From Symbiodinium sp. CCMP2592 (lineage: Eukaryota; Sar; Dinophyceae; Suessiales; Symbiodiniaceae), in the NCBI GenBank assembly GCA_905221615.1, contig CAJNDT010003824.1, positions 447,001-511,000 of the forward strand: 64,000 nucleotides of DNA. The letters run 5' to 3'. The notes under the pieces are model-generated. The model was not told where the DNA came from. It was given only the letters and a program-made list of their open reading frames with translations, and did not search any database. Below, piece after piece: positions 62,801-64,000 of the stretch (its first letter is position 1; every line of letters starts with the position of its first letter). Made by a program: the position numbers and the translations under genes.

Positions 62801-64000
62801 ACTGAAGGTCGCAGAACAAGTGTTCGTCCAAACCCTCTTGGATTGGGATCAGAAGGAACATCCAGGCAAAAGGGAAAAGTTGGTCGTGGCGGTGGGTGGT
62901 AGACAGCGTATGGAAGTGCTGAATCAGTTTGAAACCAGAGCGTTAAAGCACCTGGGATCTATGTTAACTGAGAATGCGGATCAATGGAGGGAGACGAACC
63001 GGGTGATACAAGCTGGTTTTTTCGCTGTCAAACGTTTGGCGAAGATTTGGTCGCTTGGCACTCCTCGTGGCAGGGGCTCTAGTGGCGGTCTTACCACTGC
63101 GAGGAAACTCAAGGTTATGCGCGCGGTCCTTGAGGGTACGCTCCTTGCGTGTGGTAGAACAAGGGTTTGGAATCAGGCACAGGAAAGAAAGGCCAATCAG
63201 GTGTTAGCCAGGGGTATCCGCCGTTGCCTGGGCTTGGACGTGTTTAACATGAGTGAAAACAACTACAATGACGTTTCCCTAAGGAAGATGGTTTGCTGGG
63301 ACAGTTTTTCCACTCTCATACATCGTCAGGTTCTTAAATGGGTTGGACATGTGGCGAGAATGCACACCAGCCGTGCCCCTAAGATGGCATTATTCGGTTG
63401 GCCGTTGAATATGGAGTCGCATCGCTCAGCACGCTATACCTTTCCACAGTGGGTCGCGTGGTTGTTGCAGAAATATGGTGTTCCGGAAATGGATTGGTTT
63501 CGATTGGCTCAGAAGCCCACTGGAAATTGGTTGCAGATCCTTGATCGGGCCCTCCCAAGATCAAAGCCGTCACGACAGCACCAGTCCTCACTGAACTCGT
63601 GGAAGGTTGGAGACGTGCCCCTTTCTCCTCCACAAAATGCTGCCTCCACTCGTCGACTCGTTACTGGAGAACCCAATCCCCTGAAATGCCCGGTCTGTGA
63701 CTTTGTGGCTGACACGGCGCGAGGCTTGCAGGTGCACTATGATGGTCAACACGCAGTTGGTGATGCCTCTCTCCTCACGGTGGGTCATAGTCGATGTCCG
63801 CTTTGCTCGCAGCTGTTCGTGTTTGGTCGCGATGCGAGGAAACACCGTTGTCCCGCCAAAATTCACACACTTGACGCTCTAGAAAACAGTAGATCTGACA
63901 CACGAGTGCATTGTCCACCAGACTTCGATACGGACAGACTTGCGGGTTGGTCACTCTTTGTGGATGGGTCGGGTCCTCATGATGACATCGTCAACGCCGG
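59601..64000 (+). mobile_element. LINE-type non-LTR retrotransposon (5' end approximate, 3' end outside window)
   Basis: A single plus-strand frame carries an EEP endonuclease, a LINE-type reverse transcriptase, C-terminal zinc fingers and the beginning of an RNase H, which is the layout of I/LOA-type LINEs. The 5' limit is unknown. Open, Ser/Pro-rich sequence continues upstream to about 59317 in another frame. Confidence 0.85.
59964..64000 (+). CDS. LINE polyprotein: EEP endonuclease, reverse transcriptase, zinc fingers, RNase H (partial)
   Basis: The first in-frame ATG is 59964; the frame is open from 59601 to the window end, at least 1,345 codons from that ATG. EEP motifs are GTWNTRG, LLTDVR, APVYAP, GDFN (D at 60825, about residue 288), LDHF and HTDHDP. 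The usual catalytic Glu of QE appears as Asp. Reverse transcriptase motifs are KNKGDRNDKSNYRNL, SEEQNGFRAGRGIDD, FDIVRAYTRV (motif A Asp at 62376, residue 805), GLREGCPSSPILF and YADD (62763-62774, residue 934). Two CCHH/CCHC-like fingers follow (CPVCDFVADTARGLQVH and CPLCSQLFVFGRDARKH). SLFVDGSG at 63951 begins an RNase H. No stop or frameshift was found within this frame, so it may be intact. Confidence 0.85.
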   Translation, partial: MEECEHSLDSGWRQLDPDDAWSQLNDAGWSTQTEAILEGSNNCVEAVIQQLYGVMREAQALPWLAGGVSRVSKRKHKYVVTSNMDYSLSRCQRRNIAKKMSRQLKRKRNVKAKRRLACFRALGPSQTRKRGTLVIGTWNTRGLGAPTGKDVDGKFRSLFTVMIERHWNAALLTDVRFDYDGVSQTTVKGRNWLIVHYGKTAVALDEWLAARWRKGGSVLTRVKGWQDGERCFGLRIPGEGWRPGLLLAPVYAPVVTRTRVEQRDRFRELVSSVIESASYNCRLLLGGDFNGEVGATKDASWRHVMGPYGDSRRTVGGEELLKFCEQEGLVVADTFTCQRRKATWYHFKYGTGHKLDHFLVPSSVRRWAKSVVTLKFSAYQKTSSRSVQGRPPHLSGASWLAHTDHDPVEMHIEMGRDWKGEAEAQQTQHGKPDVSRFLGSSSEAANLRQIYASTVTAELNSLEGLFLSWDVVADLLKRVALRVVGPTPKRDHRPWLRGKESELRGLESRVHEAELRWRKARSRNAPDADEALKQRRTASSVLRAAKRRWEACWWDDLASKANEADESGDSFAFWQICRQLGFRECLRRRTGCRASVADVAHEREAWKSFLSEIQSGEGQVDASVWRHVPMADTVAVELKSPPSWVEFESALKAMKFGKRGGMDEVCVELIRFGGPVLHHTVFNIVCDMWETAQQAEVGNEAQDWSELVTTGICIPMYKNKGDRNDKSNYRNLVMLSVAAKLVARIVASRLNRWASNFLSEEQNGFRAGRGIDDVQQLTRRVLEEISVAADVEAGHEDRVGVTCFDIVRAYTRVCRSALWELLVRMGIPEEFLAVLRALHDHTRFMVFVHNGYSEAWFTDRGLREGCPSSPILFSIFHHCVLLTFRARRSEKASALGLPPGLPWAYKVDGRLTRPGRAKRFSRGVEHAVLGDTEYADDTALIGFLDELKVAEQVFVQTLLDWDQKEHPGKREKLVVAVGGRQRMEVLNQFETRALKHLGSMLTENADQWRETNRVIQAGFFAVKRLAKIWSLGTPRGRGSSGGLTTARKLKVMRAVLEGTLLACGRTRVWNQAQERKANQVLARGIRRCLGLDVFNMSENNYNDVSLRKMVCWDSFSTLIHRQVLKWVGHVARMHTSRAPKMALFGWPLNMESHRSARYTFPQWVAWLLQKYGVPEMDWFRLAQKPTGNWLQILDRALPRSKPSRQHQSSLNSWKVGDVPLSPPQNAASTRRLVTGEPNPLKCPVCDFVADTARGLQVHYDGQHAVGDASLLTVGHSRCPLCSQLFVFGRDARKHRCPAKIHTLDALENSRSDTRVHCPPDFDTDRLAGWSLFVDGSGPHDDIVNA

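Overview
The window looks like nuclear DNA of a dinoflagellate, most likely a symbiodiniacean. The reasons are TTTAGGG/CCCTAAA telomere-type motifs scattered through all non-coding DNA, copia-like polyproteins with a Gly-Lys-rich gag, a long FNIP-repeat protein, exon-like islands separated by repeat-filled introns, and many ~100-bp hairpin elements. This is inferred from sequence style only; no rRNA, tRNA or spliced-leader gene was seen.

Layout. (1) 1-14631, minus strand: one copy of a large copia-like LTR-type retroelement, with gag-pol at 14279-6414 broken by three single-base deletions. It is followed by a second, uninterrupted open frame from 6189 that runs off the window start (at least 2,063 codons). 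(2) 14632-25732: repeat-rich DNA with hairpin elements and minus-strand exon-like islands, ending in a host exon at a 100-N assembly gap (25733-25832). (3) 25833-35399, minus strand: a second, almost identical copy of the element, cut by the gap inside its second frame; its gag-pol has one different frameshift. (4) 35400-51850: a ~42-base G run, a ~1.5-kb stretch without obvious repeats, then more hairpin elements, TTTAGGG tracts and exon islands. (5) 51908-54022, plus strand: an FNIP-repeat protein with a ubiquitin-like N-terminus. (6) 54023-59300: repeats plus two plus-strand terminal exon-like islands. (7) about 59.6-64 kb, plus strand: a LINE-type retrotransposon with endonuclease, reverse transcriptase, zinc fingers and the start of an RNase H, running off the window end.

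Two things stand out. First, the second frame of the copia-like element appears to encode an ADP-ribosyltransferase/Tpt1-like region, a RING-like cysteine cluster, a divergent DNase I-like (EEP) domain, a hydrophobic segment and a His/Cys motif. The EEP class is typical of LINEs, not LTR elements. In addition, the pol contains a region resembling a cytosine-C5 methyltransferase fold without the catalytic cysteine.

Second, several hairpin elements lie inside coding sequence and behave like introners. Removing the element plus one copy of its short target duplication rejoins an open, protein-like frame. The clearest case is at 20546-20895, where two elements of different families interrupt one ~120-nt coding stretch.

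Most single-exon calls in the repeat-rich parts are tentative, because short GC-rich islands are often open on both strands.
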